The notes below the pieces were generated by a model. That model saw only the letters and a program-made list of their open reading frames with translations. It was not told the origin of the DNA and made no database searches. A stretch of DNA of 64,000 bases from Sphingobacteriales bacterium 46-32 (GTDB lineage Bacteria; Bacteroidota; Bacteroidia; Chitinophagales; Chitinophagaceae), in assembly GCA_001898485.1 (NCBI GenBank), contig MKTY01000018.1:145421-209420 (forward strand), written 5' to 3'. The position numbers were made by a program, and so were the translations under genes. Shown here piece by piece: positions 34,168 to 42,565 of the stretch. The stretch's first letter is position 1, and each line of letters starts with the position of its first letter.

Positions 34168-35646
34168 ATGAAAATTTTTATCGGAAAGATATCTTCCATC
34201 AACTATGTCTCCTTATTGATTTTGCTTGTTGCAAATCAGATTCAGGCCCAGGTGCCTGACGACTCGCCCAAAGCAAGGGAGGCTGCTATTGCAAGGCTAA
34301 AAAAAGTTACAACTTATACTCCATGCGATGATGCCTCTGGTATGACCCGGGCGTTTGGAACAACCTGTAACAGCCGCGAGTTTGCGGCGCCGCCTATTTT
34401 AGATGTGCCCAAAGTACAATGGGAAATAAATCCCGGGTGGTGGAGTGTTTGGGCACCGTTTCTTTCCGGAAATTATATGCTCACCGGTAGTTGCAACAAC
34501 GAAACCAATGCCGGACTCTCCATCATTGACAAATCAACCGGAAAAATCGTGTGGCGTATCAGTAATATTTGTGCGGTAGGCAACAGGCGTGGCTCAATGG
34601 GTTCTGTTCAATTTTTTGAATTGCCTTCCAGTGAAGTGTTAATGTTGTATGCCCGTGAAGATGGAGGCCCTGCAGATTACTATGTGATCAGTTTAAAAAC
34701 CGGTAAAATTGTACGCTCATTAAAATTGATAAAGCCCGGTGCACCCATCAGAAATTATGGCAACGTATTTACTGCGGTAACACAATCATCCAAAAACGGA
34801 TATAGCATTTTAAGCGGCTTAAATACAAATCTCGATAAAGTGCTTTGGGAAAATACCGGTTTCAGGCTGGCTATGCCGGATAAATTGGATCCGCATTATC
34901 AACCCACATTCAGCGCTGGTGCATCAGAGGACGGGATTTTATTTTTATCTGCCAGAACCAAAGATCAAACCGACCCGCCAACCCGCCAGCTGCATGCCAT
35001 TGATTTGAAAGACGGCAAAACGCTTTGGCGGCATACGGATCAGTCGGTTACAGAAAAAAGCGGCAATAAAACGTACCGGTCGGATGATGGACTGCCGATA
35101 ATTGTAAACCACAAAGTAATTATTAAAGTAAAGGGACTCGACGGGGCCACTGTTCCCAATGGAGAGCCTTATGGCGAGGCATTAAGAGCTTTTGATAAAA
35201 ACACAGGTAAAATTCTCTGGACCACAAAGCCACAACCAAAGCAACAAATCGTTAACCGGATAGGAGCAGGCCCCGTTGTAGTAGCAGAAGTGGTGACGGG
35301 TAAAGAAAAAGAAATCTGGGGTTACAATACAACCGATGGAAAACTGGTATGGAAAAGAAAAATTTCGGGTAATGCAGGTTTGCTTTGTGGTTCAGGCGGG
35401 GCATTTTATGTAGGGGAAAGAATTGTAGATGAAAACAATAAATGGAAAGACACCAAACTACAGGGTTTTGATGGCGAAACCGGAACATTACTATGGACAG
35501 GCAGCCTGCCCGAACGTTTTTTTCAATATGATGTAAATAGTCCCTGGAATATTGAATCTAAAATTGGAGGACTTCCCGTTTGGACAATAGACAGGGATGG
35601 CGCCATTTATGGCGTTACTTTAAAAGGGGCTTACAAATTAAGGTAA
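34168..35646 (+). CDS. Secreted PQQ-binding-like beta-propeller protein
   Basis: 492 residues with a signal peptide (about 1-26, ending QIQAQ). Propeller blades show the PQQ-repeat pattern, a DxxTGKxxW or similar strand: IIDKSTGKIVWR, ISLKTGKIVRS, AIDLKDGKTLWRH, AFDKNTGKILWTT, YNTTDGKLVWKR, GFDGETGTLLWTG. At least six blades are visible. The dehydrogenase active-site residues of true quinoproteins are not evident, so a structural or binding role is more likely. The ATG at 34168 is chosen over a TTG two codons earlier. It forms a unit with the preceding TPR protein, and together they may make an envelope complex. Confidence 0.75.
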   Translation: MKIFIGKISSINYVSLLILLVANQIQAQVPDDSPKAREAAIARLKKVTTYTPCDDASGMTRAFGTTCNSREFAAPPILDVPKVQWEINPGWWSVWAPFLSGNYMLTGSCNNETNAGLSIIDKSTGKIVWRISNICAVGNRRGSMGSVQFFELPSSEVLMLYAREDGGPADYYVISLKTGKIVRSLKLIKPGAPIRNYGNVFTAVTQSSKNGYSILSGLNTNLDKVLWENTGFRLAMPDKLDPHYQPTFSAGASEDGILFLSARTKDQTDPPTRQLHAIDLKDGKTLWRHTDQSVTEKSGNKTYRSDDGLPIIVNHKVIIKVKGLDGATVPNGEPYGEALRAFDKNTGKILWTTKPQPKQQIVNRIGAGPVVVAEVVTGKEKEIWGYNTTDGKLVWKRKISGNAGLLCGSGGAFYVGERIVDENNKWKDTKLQGFDGETGTLLWTGSLPERFFQYDVNSPWNIESKIGGLPVWTIDRDGAIYGVTLKGAYKLR

Positions 35647-36227
35647 GTAAGGCTATTCAATCAAAGCTGTAGAAATGAAGGTTCTTCATTCTTTATGGGT
35701 GAGACTGTGAGAAATGGAGAACATAAAGGGACAGGCCTGGCTCTATACATGGCATACCAGTGCACAAAAAGTAATGAAAACGCTTTTGTTGAGTAAAGAG
35801 GACCGGCAAGATGCTTCATACTATTGCGTAATCCAGTCGGGATAATTATCTTTCGAGATCACCTGAAAGCCTGCCTGCGGATAATGGATAAAGATGAAGC
35901 TGCAACGACCTCCCGGTCAGTGCATCGCCGGTCTAGTTGGCCAGATATAATGAAGATGATTAGGAGCACCTTGTTTTTGCCCGGTTACCGTGAAAAGGCT
36001 ACCGCGCAGATAAACCGGCAATAATGGAATAGTTTACTATCCGCATATTCCCCGGAAATCATCCGCCTTTTCACTGTTCGTGTTTCTGTTTATTAATCCA
36101 GGAAATATTTAGAGACAAGCTAAATATAACAGGGGACACCTCCTGCAATATATTGGTGATGAAATTTCCTGTTAATAGTACAGCTAAAGTCTTATGAATA
36201 AGTTCCTTTTCTATAAGTAAATTTGAA
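35647..36227. other. Gene-poor gap
   Basis: Only short frames are present, for example 35714-35848 plus (44 residues, MENIKGQAWLYTWHTSAQKV) and a 66-residue frame from 35824 without recognisable content. They may be worn remains of a gene. No hairpin terminator with a T-run is obvious after the propeller gene. Confidence 0.35.
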
Positions 36228-36235
36228 GTGTAGCT
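36228..36235 (+). promoter_or_regulatory. -7 box (TAAATTTG)
   Basis: Exact TAnnTTTG, 21 bases before the ATG of the UDG-like gene. No clear -33 TTTG is seen. Confidence 0.35.
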
Positions 36236-36256
36236 TTCACCGCCAACAATTGTCGT

Positions 36257-36868
36257 ATGGACCCACAATGGAATAAAGAACTACACCCCAACTGGTATCG
36301 CGATATAAGCCCTATGCGCTACCTGATCCTGGGCAGTTTTCCGCCCAGTCCCGAACGGCGCGATTATCCGTTTTACTATCCCAATCTCCGCAATCGCTTC
36401 TGGAGGTTATTGGCCGATGTTGCCGGAGCGAAGCTCAGCTGGAAGAAAACCGACAGCGATAAGGACGCAGCCGTAGAGGAGCGCTACGCGATCATGCAGC
36501 AATTGCAGGCCGGCGTACAGAACCTGGGGCAGGAGATTGAGCGGAAAGGTAAAAGCGCACTCGATACGCATATTAAGATTACCCGCTTTCAGGATATCCG
36601 GTCGATAATAGAGGCTCACCAGGAACTGCAGCGGATTCTGCTGCCCGGCTTTTCGGCCGAACACAGCACGGCAAGGTCATTTCTGCGTTACCTGCGAGAG
36701 ACAGATATTAAACACTCGGCAATTGAATTGGTAAGACCCGAAAACGCTTTTGAGATCTATATAGCCGGCAGGAGCATTGACTGCGTGGTACTTAATTCGA
36801 CATCCACCGCATCGCGGATAAAGTATGAGGTGCTGCTCGATCAGTTCAGGAGGCAGCTTGCTTCATAG
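36257..36868 (+). CDS. Uracil-DNA glycosylase superfamily protein
   Basis: 203 residues. MRYLILGSFPPSPERRDYPF followed by YYPNLRNRFWRLL is the motif-1 region of the UDG/MUG fold: a Gly-x-x-Pro loop, then Tyr and Asn-x-Phe-Trp for base recognition. VVLNSTSTASRI near the C-terminus provides the second DNA-binding loop. No catalytic Asp or Asn of the classical UNG type is evident in motif 1, as in several hypoxanthine-DNA-glycosylase-like families. A role in base-excision repair is likely, but base specificity is not predictable. Single gene, convergent with the membrane protein at 36959. Confidence 0.7.
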   Translation: MDPQWNKELHPNWYRDISPMRYLILGSFPPSPERRDYPFYYPNLRNRFWRLLADVAGAKLSWKKTDSDKDAAVEERYAIMQQLQAGVQNLGQEIERKGKSALDTHIKITRFQDIRSIIEAHQELQRILLPGFSAEHSTARSFLRYLRETDIKHSAIELVRPENAFEIYIAGRSIDCVVLNSTSTASRIKYEVLLDQFRRQLAS

Positions 36869-36958
36869 GAAGCCCAGCTTTTCTTTTTCGGAAAATATTA
36901 AGAGTATAAAAGCCTTATGGTTGATTTTCCAGAAAACTACAGGAAGTGTTGGAATGCG

Positions 36959-37981
36959 TCAGCTTTCCTGTTGCCGAAAGACTCTTAGTCCATACCAAAA
37001 CATAAATACACATAAACCGATAACAACAAACCTCCATTTTTGGTTGCTTTTTCTTAATATAAGAGCCTCCTTGTTAAATTCGTCAAGCTGAAGTACTTTC
37101 TCTTGTTTGATTTCAATGGCATAAGCTTGTATCCTTGCCCAGTTGAAATGTTTTTCTGAAAACGACGGGGTACTAGTACGGGCTATTTTTTGGGAGTAGC
37201 TATTTTTAGTTATCAATAAAGTTATTTTGTCGTCTTTTTTGTAGTTTGATAATGCGCTCAACTTAATTGCTTTGTAGCCCGGGTGGCCAACTTGAAAGCG
37301 AAAACCGGGATATTCTTCGAGTTCGAAAGTTACATCGGTTGAAGCACTCCGTAATGTTGAGTTTTTTACGTTGGGTTTTTTACTGAGATGTCCCGAAACA
37401 GCGAAGAGGTCTTTAAGGTCGGATGTTTCAATTGGTTGGAAGTAAGAATTAAATAAGCCAAATACTCCCAAAAGCACTCCGAAAATCATCATGACAATAC
37501 CGCCAATTTTGTACTCCAGGCTGGAGGTTTCGCTAATACGTAAATTGTCTTTTCTTTTTATTCGCCATTCTCTTAATTGCTCAACAAGTTCGAAATTGTT
37601 TTCGATGATGCTTTCGTCGAACAAAAGGTGATGTTTTCTGGTATTGAGGTAAATGTAGTTTGTATTGTTTACGGAAGATTTTCCGAATTGTATAAGCATA
37701 TCCTTGTCCAGCCGAAGACTGATTAGTCCGAACAGCCATTTTATTTTCAAATGCGTTTCATAGATATTAACTGCTTTATACTCTCCAAAAAGTTTAAAAA
37801 AGATATACAGAAAAAAAAGGGTTAAAACTATTGCAAAAAGAAGCCGGTCTATTTGTAAATACTGGAAGGAGAATGCATGTTGAAATGAAATCTTCGAGAA
37901 TAGGAAAAGCACAATAGTAAATACAATAACGCCAAATCCCCGCACAGCCTGAAATCGTCCCTTCGAAATAAGTACTTTCAT
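36959..37981 (-). CDS. Hypothetical inner-membrane protein
   Basis: 340 residues from ATG 37981. Two membrane helices lie at about 15-31 and 46-66 (FGVIVFTIVLFLFS, LLFAIVLTLFFLYIFF). A PH-like cytoplasmic segment follows (LKIKWLFGLISLRLDKDMLIQFG), then a third helix pair around 155-175 (GGIVMMIFGVLLGVFGLF). A long soluble domain with GHPGYKAIKLSAL and DDKITLLITKNSY precedes a final helix near the C-terminus (WRFVVIGLCVFMFWYGL). This arrangement resembles DUF3592-like or bPH-domain proteins, but no family is certain. It is divergent from the Crp-family regulator. Confidence 0.55.
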   Translation of the reverse strand: MKVLISKGRFQAVRGFGVIVFTIVLFLFSKISFQHAFSFQYLQIDRLLFAIVLTLFFLYIFFKLFGEYKAVNIYETHLKIKWLFGLISLRLDKDMLIQFGKSSVNNTNYIYLNTRKHHLLFDESIIENNFELVEQLREWRIKRKDNLRISETSSLEYKIGGIVMMIFGVLLGVFGLFNSYFQPIETSDLKDLFAVSGHLSKKPNVKNSTLRSASTDVTFELEEYPGFRFQVGHPGYKAIKLSALSNYKKDDKITLLITKNSYSQKIARTSTPSFSEKHFNWARIQAYAIEIKQEKVLQLDEFNKEALILRKSNQKWRFVVIGLCVFMFWYGLRVFRQQES

Positions 37982-38178
37982 GTTGAGTGTTGAATAAGCT
38001 GTTCGCTGTCTACAGGCTACTTGGCAGTATTGCGGGAAAGACAAACAACCTGTTAAGATTATACATTGTTGCCCCGTAAAATACAAAAAATACACTGTTT
38101 AAATTGGACCTGAATAAATGTTTGTATCATCGGCTTAATAAGTTTCCTATCTTAAAGCCTGAAAGAAACCTTTCCTCC

Positions 38179-38748
38179 ATGCACCCCGTCATCCAGCACC
38201 TCAAAAACTATTACCCGCTCAACCCCACAGCAGAAAATATGCTGACTGAGCGGTTGGCATCTATCACGTTTTCCAAAAATGATTTCCTCCTCAAAAAAGG
38301 ACGGGTGTGCCAGCATTTTTATTTCCTGGAAAAGGGCGCATTGCGTGGCTTTTATGAACTGGATGGTAAAGAAATAACGCACTGGTTTGGCTTTGAAAAC
38401 AACTTCATTACGTCTTTTCATAGCTATATTACCGGTCAGCCTTCTATCGAGAATATACAGTTCCTCGAAGACAGTACCGTATGGGCCATTTCCAAAAAGG
38501 AATTAACCGAACTCTTCGATGCCTTTCACGAGATCGAAAGGCTGGTACGAATTATTTATGAACAGTATTATATGCAGCTGGAAGAGCGGTATGTGAATGC
38601 CCAGTTTAAAACAGCTGCCGAGTTGTATACCGATCTGATTCACCGTGCTCCGCATATCCTCCAACGGGTGCCATTGGGGCAAATTTCTTCCTACCTGGGT
38701 ATTACCCAGGAGACGCTAAGCCGTATCCGTAAGCAGCATGCACAGTAG
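38179..38748 (+). CDS. Crp/Fnr-family transcriptional regulator
   Basis: 189 residues. The N-terminal cyclic-nucleotide-binding-like jelly roll spans about 20-110 (LKKGRVCQHFYFLEKGALRG, WFGFENNFITSFHSY). The C-terminal helix-turn-helix reads LGQISSYLGITQETLSRIRK. No FNR iron-sulfur cysteines are present. The phosphate-binding cassette of CAP is not conserved, as usual in Bacteroidota members, so the ligand is unknown. The ATG at 38179 is preferred to an upstream TTG. The adjacent YiaAB gene 70 bp downstream is a possible target or partner. Confidence 0.88.
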   Translation: MHPVIQHLKNYYPLNPTAENMLTERLASITFSKNDFLLKKGRVCQHFYFLEKGALRGFYELDGKEITHWFGFENNFITSFHSYITGQPSIENIQFLEDSTVWAISKKELTELFDAFHEIERLVRIIYEQYYMQLEERYVNAQFKTAAELYTDLIHRAPHILQRVPLGQISSYLGITQETLSRIRKQHAQ

Positions 38749-38793
38749 GAGCTGTTTTTGATATTTATCAAATTATCGGATAGTCGTGGCCAA

Positions 38794-38801
38794 TAGCTTT
38801 G
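38794..38801 (+). promoter_or_regulatory. -7 box (TAGCTTTG)
   Basis: Exact TAnnTTTG, 17 bases before the YiaAB ATG. It suggests the gene has its own promoter apart from the regulator upstream. Confidence 0.35.
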
Positions 38802-38818
38802 GTTAATAAATAAAAATT

Positions 38819-39259
38819 ATGGATTCAAAGCGTATTCAAAAACCTTCTCCCGCCTTTGTAGGCGCGTCCTGGCTGGCGTTATTGATTGGTGTGGCAGCTT
38901 TTAATATTGGCCTGTGGAATGCCGAAATGGAGCTGAATGAGAAAGGGTATTATTTTACCGTACTCATGTTTGGCCTGTTTGCCGCCATTTCGGTACAGAA
39001 AGCGGTACGCGACCAGTTGGAGGGCATACCCGTTACCAATCTCTATTATGGCATTGCCTGGTTTGCCACGCTCTTATCCATTTTGCTGATTACGATAGGC
39101 CTGTGGAATGCCGAGATCACGCGCAGCGAAAAAGGCTTCTATGCCATGTCTTTTGTGCTCAGCATTTTTGCCGCCATAGCGGTGCAAAAGAATACAAGAG
39201 ATGCACGTTTAGCCGAAGGAAACGAAAAAACTGGTTTTAATAATCAGGAGAAGGAGTGA
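38819..39259 (+). CDS. YiaA/YiaB-family inner-membrane protein
   Basis: 146 residues made of two homologous YiaAB modules. Module 1 has FVGASWLALLIGVAAFNIGL followed by WNAEMELNEKGYYF. Module 2 has GIAWFATLLSILLITIGLWN followed by AEITRSEKGFYAM. Each ends in a second helix and a K-x-x-RD motif (VQKAVRD, VQKNTRD), giving four membrane helices. The family is widespread; its function is unknown. The short C-terminal tail is polar. Confidence 0.9.
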   Translation: MDSKRIQKPSPAFVGASWLALLIGVAAFNIGLWNAEMELNEKGYYFTVLMFGLFAAISVQKAVRDQLEGIPVTNLYYGIAWFATLLSILLITIGLWNAEITRSEKGFYAMSFVLSIFAAIAVQKNTRDARLAEGNEKTGFNNQEKE

Positions 39260-39375
39260 GGGAATAGATGCGAAAGACCTCTACCATGACTGATAAACAG
39301 AAGTCGTTTTGAAGTGGGCCGCTATGCTTTTTTTCCTGTATTATTTACAATAGTAACTCATCTATATTTGAGTAA

Positions 39376-39581
39376 TCAATCAATCCCCAAATCATCCGCA
39401 ATCTTCTTGTCTGGACTTATTTCTTTAACATCCATCCCGACCATATCTGCGATAATATGATTGATGATCGCCTGCATTTCCTGCTGGTTGGTACCATTAT
39501 TTGCAGTGCTTCCTGGTCGGGTATTCTAATCCCAAAGCTGTCTTCTACTTTCATGAGTATTTCTATGCTGTCGAGCCCCAT
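39376..39581 (-). pseudogene. Acyl-carrier-protein-like relic
   Basis: The first part reads MGLDSIEILMKVEDSFGIRI-PDQEA, with the GLDS phosphopantetheine-attachment motif at its very start. After a deletion or frameshift, the other frame reads MQAIINHIIADMVGMDVKEI followed by SPDKKIADDLGID and a stop. This looks like the C-terminal half of a two-module acyl carrier protein. The middle is missing and the halves are out of frame. No fatty-acid or polyketide genes remain nearby. Confidence 0.6.
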
Positions 39582-39684
39582 TGGTTAAACAGTTGAATCA
39601 GGTACAAGGTTAATCAAAAGACCAGAGTATTGGCGGGTAACAAGGCTCCCTGACCATGGGCAGCGGAATAACCTCCCTGGAAAT

Positions 39685-39711
39685 TGGTCCGGACGCGAAG
39701 CGTCCTGACCA
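39685..39711. repeat. REP-like palindrome, copy 2
   Basis: TGGTCCGGACGC and GCGTCCTGACCA with a 3-base loop and one mismatch. It shares its core with the hairpin at 5389-5417. Confidence 0.6.
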
Positions 39712-39793
39712 GGAACATAAAGCGGAAATATCCATCCCTAAAGAGTACAATATATTGAAAACTAGTTTTTTGCATTGTTTATTCATTTATCTC

Positions 39794-39882
39794 CGTCCAA
39801 AATATTCTATTTTATATCAATTTTGGACGCAGATAAATTTTTATCCTGATCCAAAATAGACGAAAAATGTTAATTTTGGACG
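39794..39882 (+). promoter_or_regulatory. Two TTTTGGAC palindromes and -7 box before the AAA ATPase
   Basis: Palindrome 1 is CGTCCAAAA (39794-39802) with TTTTGGACG (39821-39829). Palindrome 2 is TCCAAAAT (39850-39857) with ATTTTGGA (39873-39880). TAATTTTG (39871-39878) is an exact -7 box that overlaps the right arm of palindrome 2, 17 bases before the ATG. Binding there would block transcription, so repression of the ATPase gene is likely. Confidence 0.6.
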
Positions 39883-39895
39883 ATAATAACTCGGC

Positions 39896-41326
39896 ATGAA
39901 CCTGATCGGGCGTATAGAAGAACAACAGATACTGGCAAGCCGCCTGGCATCTGCCGATCCTGAACTGATAGCAGTATATGGTCGTCGCCGTGTGGGCAAA
40001 ACCTACCTGATACGCACTTTCTGCAAAGACCATATCATTTTTGAATTTACCGGCATTCATGAGTCGGGTATGAAAACTCAATTGGAAAATTTCAGCCAGG
40101 CATTGCAGCAGGCAACCAAAAGTGCGGTAGCCTTGGCCATACCCGGCAACTGGTTGCAGGCATTTGCAATGCTTGATGTCTATATCGGCACTCTTCCCGC
40201 CAATAAACCTGCTGTCATTTTCCTGGATGAGTTCCCTTGGATCGATACGCACAAGTCGCGTTTTCTGCAGACTTTTGGTCACTGGTGGAATACATCGGCA
40301 ACTAAAAAAAATCATCTCAAAGTAATCATCTGCGGCTCGGCCGCTTCCTGGATGATCGAAAAAGTCATCCACAACCGGGGAGGACTGCACAACCGTGTCA
40401 CGCAAACGATCCGGTTACTCCCTTTTACCCTTGGCGAAACGCAGGCCTATCTCAACAGCAGGGGCGTACTGCTCGATCATTACAATCAGTTGCAGCTCTA
40501 TATGGCAATGGGCGGTATACCACATTACTTGCGCAACATAAACCCGGGTCAGAGTGCAGCCCAGGCAATAGATCGGTTATGTTTTACCAAAGACGGGCCA
40601 TTGCGATATGAGTTCAGCAACCTGTACCAGTCACTATTTGCTAATTCCGATAATCATGAGCGGGTCATTCGTGCGCTGGCGGCCAAACAGAAAGGACTCA
40701 CGCGCAACGAGATTATTGATGCTTGCGGGTTTACCTCCGGCGGTACCACCACGCGTATCCTGAAAGAGCTGGAAGAGTCCGGTTTTATAACTCCCTATAT
40801 TCCCTTTCAGAAAAACGCCAATGAAAGCATTTACAAACTGTCTGATGAATACTCGTTGTTTTATCTGAAGTTTATTGAGCAGGCAAAGGATACGGGTGAG
40901 GGTACCTGGCTGCGGCAGTATGCCACAGCAGGCTACACGGCCTGGAGCGGACTGGCCTTTGAATCTGTTTGCCAGAAACACGTAACCCAGATCAGACGCC
41001 GCCTGGGCATTGAAGGTGTGCTGACTCAGGCGAGTGCCTGGCGTTTTGCTCCCGGCAAAGCTGCACAGGGTGCACAAATAGACCTGCTGCTCGACCGGCA
41101 GGACCGTTGCATTAATATCTGTGAAATGAAATTTGCCGGAGGCGAATTCATCATCGATAAAAAATATGCGGCCGAGCTCGACAATAAGCTGAATGTTTTT
41201 CGTGCTGCCACCAACACCAGGAAAACATTGTTTGCTACTATGATCACCACATACGGCACCCGCCGAAACGAACACTTTCTGGGACGCATACAGGCCGAGG
41301 TGCTTATGGCGGACCTGTTTACATAA
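39896..41326 (+). CDS. AAA ATPase with C-terminal DUF234/nuclease-like domain
   Basis: 476 residues. Walker A is GRRRVGKT (29-36), which with the preceding AVY is typical of the archaeal-type AAA_35/DUF234 ATPases. Walker B is VIFLDEFPW (Asp111, Glu112). A sensor segment KVIICGSAASWM follows. A winged helix lies near residues 260-300 (GLTRNEIIDACGFTSGGTTT). The C-terminal DUF234 region has IDLLLDRQDRCINICEMKFA, a D-x(n)-ExK pattern like PD-(D/E)xK nucleases. These proteins are common and poorly understood; a mobile-element or defence role has been suggested. Two palindromes and a -7 box lie upstream. Confidence 0.82.
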   Translation: MNLIGRIEEQQILASRLASADPELIAVYGRRRVGKTYLIRTFCKDHIIFEFTGIHESGMKTQLENFSQALQQATKSAVALAIPGNWLQAFAMLDVYIGTLPANKPAVIFLDEFPWIDTHKSRFLQTFGHWWNTSATKKNHLKVIICGSAASWMIEKVIHNRGGLHNRVTQTIRLLPFTLGETQAYLNSRGVLLDHYNQLQLYMAMGGIPHYLRNINPGQSAAQAIDRLCFTKDGPLRYEFSNLYQSLFANSDNHERVIRALAAKQKGLTRNEIIDACGFTSGGTTTRILKELEESGFITPYIPFQKNANESIYKLSDEYSLFYLKFIEQAKDTGEGTWLRQYATAGYTAWSGLAFESVCQKHVTQIRRRLGIEGVLTQASAWRFAPGKAAQGAQIDLLLDRQDRCINICEMKFAGGEFIIDKKYAAELDNKLNVFRAATNTRKTLFATMITTYGTRRNEHFLGRIQAEVLMADLFT

Positions 41327-41426
41327 ACAGTACGGTCAGTGCTATGAAAAAATATTATTATTGTCGGGCATTTCCGGCGCATGTACGGGCACAATCATTA
41401 TGCCGGCAACAAACAAACAGTTCATC

Positions 41427-41529
41427 ATGAAAAAAAGTAACTGTAATCACCTTGCTACTTGCAGTGTCTTTTTTTACCGGCTTCGCCGTAAAGACAATCA
41501 CCACTTCACCAACACATAAAACACAACAC
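41427..41529 (+). pseudogene. Out-of-frame signal-peptide segment before the VOC gene
   Basis: ATG at 41427 is followed by seven A (41430-41436). With six A the frame would read MKKVTVITLLLAVSFFTGFA and continue without a stop into the VOC protein that begins at 41530. With seven A the leader is out of frame. The tract could be a slippage site or a recent mutation. Confidence 0.5.
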
Positions 41530-41910
41530 ATGAAAAAGGTAACAGGTATTGGCGGCATCTTCTTCAAATGCAAAGACCCCAATAAAATGAAGGAATGGTA
41601 TCAGAAGCACCTGGGCCTGGATACCAACCCTTATGGAGCATCTTTTGAATGGTACGAAGCTGCAGACAGTACCAAAAAAGGGCTAACGCAATGGACTCCC
41701 TTTCCCGAAACCACCAAATACTTTGAGCCTTCGCAAAGAGAATTTATGATCAATTACCGGGTAGAAAACCTGGAGGCTCTCGTAGAAGAACTAAAGAAAG
41801 AAGGTGTAACGATCGTTGATAAAATCGAAAGCTACGACTACGGCAAATTTGTTCATATCCTCGATGCGGAAAGAAATAAAGTAGAGCTTTGGGAGCCTGC
41901 CGGTGAATAA
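41530..41910 (+). CDS. VOC superfamily protein (glyoxalase-like)
   Basis: 126 residues from ATG 41530 (MKKVTGIGGIFFKCKDPNKM, then KEWYQKHLGL), a standard single VOC module. The second half has VENLEALVEELKKEGVTIVD and ends DAERNKVELWEP, where the last Glu is the usual metal ligand. Upstream sequence would encode a signal peptide if one A were removed (see the 41427 entry), so the ancestral form may have been exported. The RibD-like reductase follows 52 bp downstream. Confidence 0.85.
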   Translation: MKKVTGIGGIFFKCKDPNKMKEWYQKHLGLDTNPYGASFEWYEAADSTKKGLTQWTPFPETTKYFEPSQREFMINYRVENLEALVEELKKEGVTIVDKIESYDYGKFVHILDAERNKVELWEPAGE

Positions 41911-41962
41911 CCCCGGCCGGTAAACTTTAGTTCCGGTAAGAAATTCATGTAAACAGGTGCCT

Positions 41963-42511
41963 ATGCGAAAAGTAATTGCGGCCATGAACATGTCGCTCGA
42001 TGGATTTTGTGACCATACCCAGCTCAGTGCGGATGATGAAATACATGCGCATTACAATGAGCTGTTAAGAAATACCGGCACACTTGTATATGGGCGGATT
42101 ACGTATCAATTAATGGAGAGTTACTGGCCGACCCTTATCGGAAGCCCCAGTGGCAACAAATCCACTGACGATTTTGCCGTATTGATTGATGATGTCCAGA
42201 AAGTTGTTTTTTCGCATACGCTCACAGGTGTGCAATGGAGAAATTCAAAACTGGTGAGGGGCGATCTTGAAAAAGAAATCGAAATACTCCGGCAGCAGCC
42301 GGGCAAAGACATTGCCATCGGCAGCCCGGGCCTGATCGCGGCAGCTATGAACCTAGGTATAATTGACGAATTCCAGTTCAGCGTGCAGCCGGTTATACTG
42401 GGGCAGGGGTTGCCCTTATTTAAAAACATACAGCACAGGATCGGTCTTAAACTTGTTAAGACGAAGACCTTTAATTGTGGTGCAGTCACTTTTTATTATC
42501 AGCCGGCTTAA
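41963..42511 (+). CDS. Dihydrofolate-reductase-like / RibD C-terminal domain protein
   Basis: 182 residues. The DHFR-like fold is shown by MRKVIAAMNMSLDGF at the start, LVYGRITYQLMESYWP, and IAIGSPGLIAAAMNLGIIDE followed by VQPVILGQGLPLF. These match the YyaP/YwjB-type RibD_C proteins that bind NADPH, rather than true folate DHFR. The substrate is unknown. The start is ATG 41963, with a GTG two codons upstream as the alternative. It follows the VOC gene closely, and the two may be co-transcribed. Confidence 0.88.
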   Translation: MRKVIAAMNMSLDGFCDHTQLSADDEIHAHYNELLRNTGTLVYGRITYQLMESYWPTLIGSPSGNKSTDDFAVLIDDVQKVVFSHTLTGVQWRNSKLVRGDLEKEIEILRQQPGKDIAIGSPGLIAAAMNLGIIDEFQFSVQPVILGQGLPLFKNIQHRIGLKLVKTKTFNCGAVTFYYQPA

Positions 42512-42565
42512 GCGCAGGTAAAAACGATCTTTCCCGATCACAGAATCTTCGGAACATTTCAGGAG

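Noticed and set aside
35824..36024. 66-residue frame in the gap after the propeller gene
   Set aside because: Composition is unlike neighbouring genes and no start signal or homology is recognisable.
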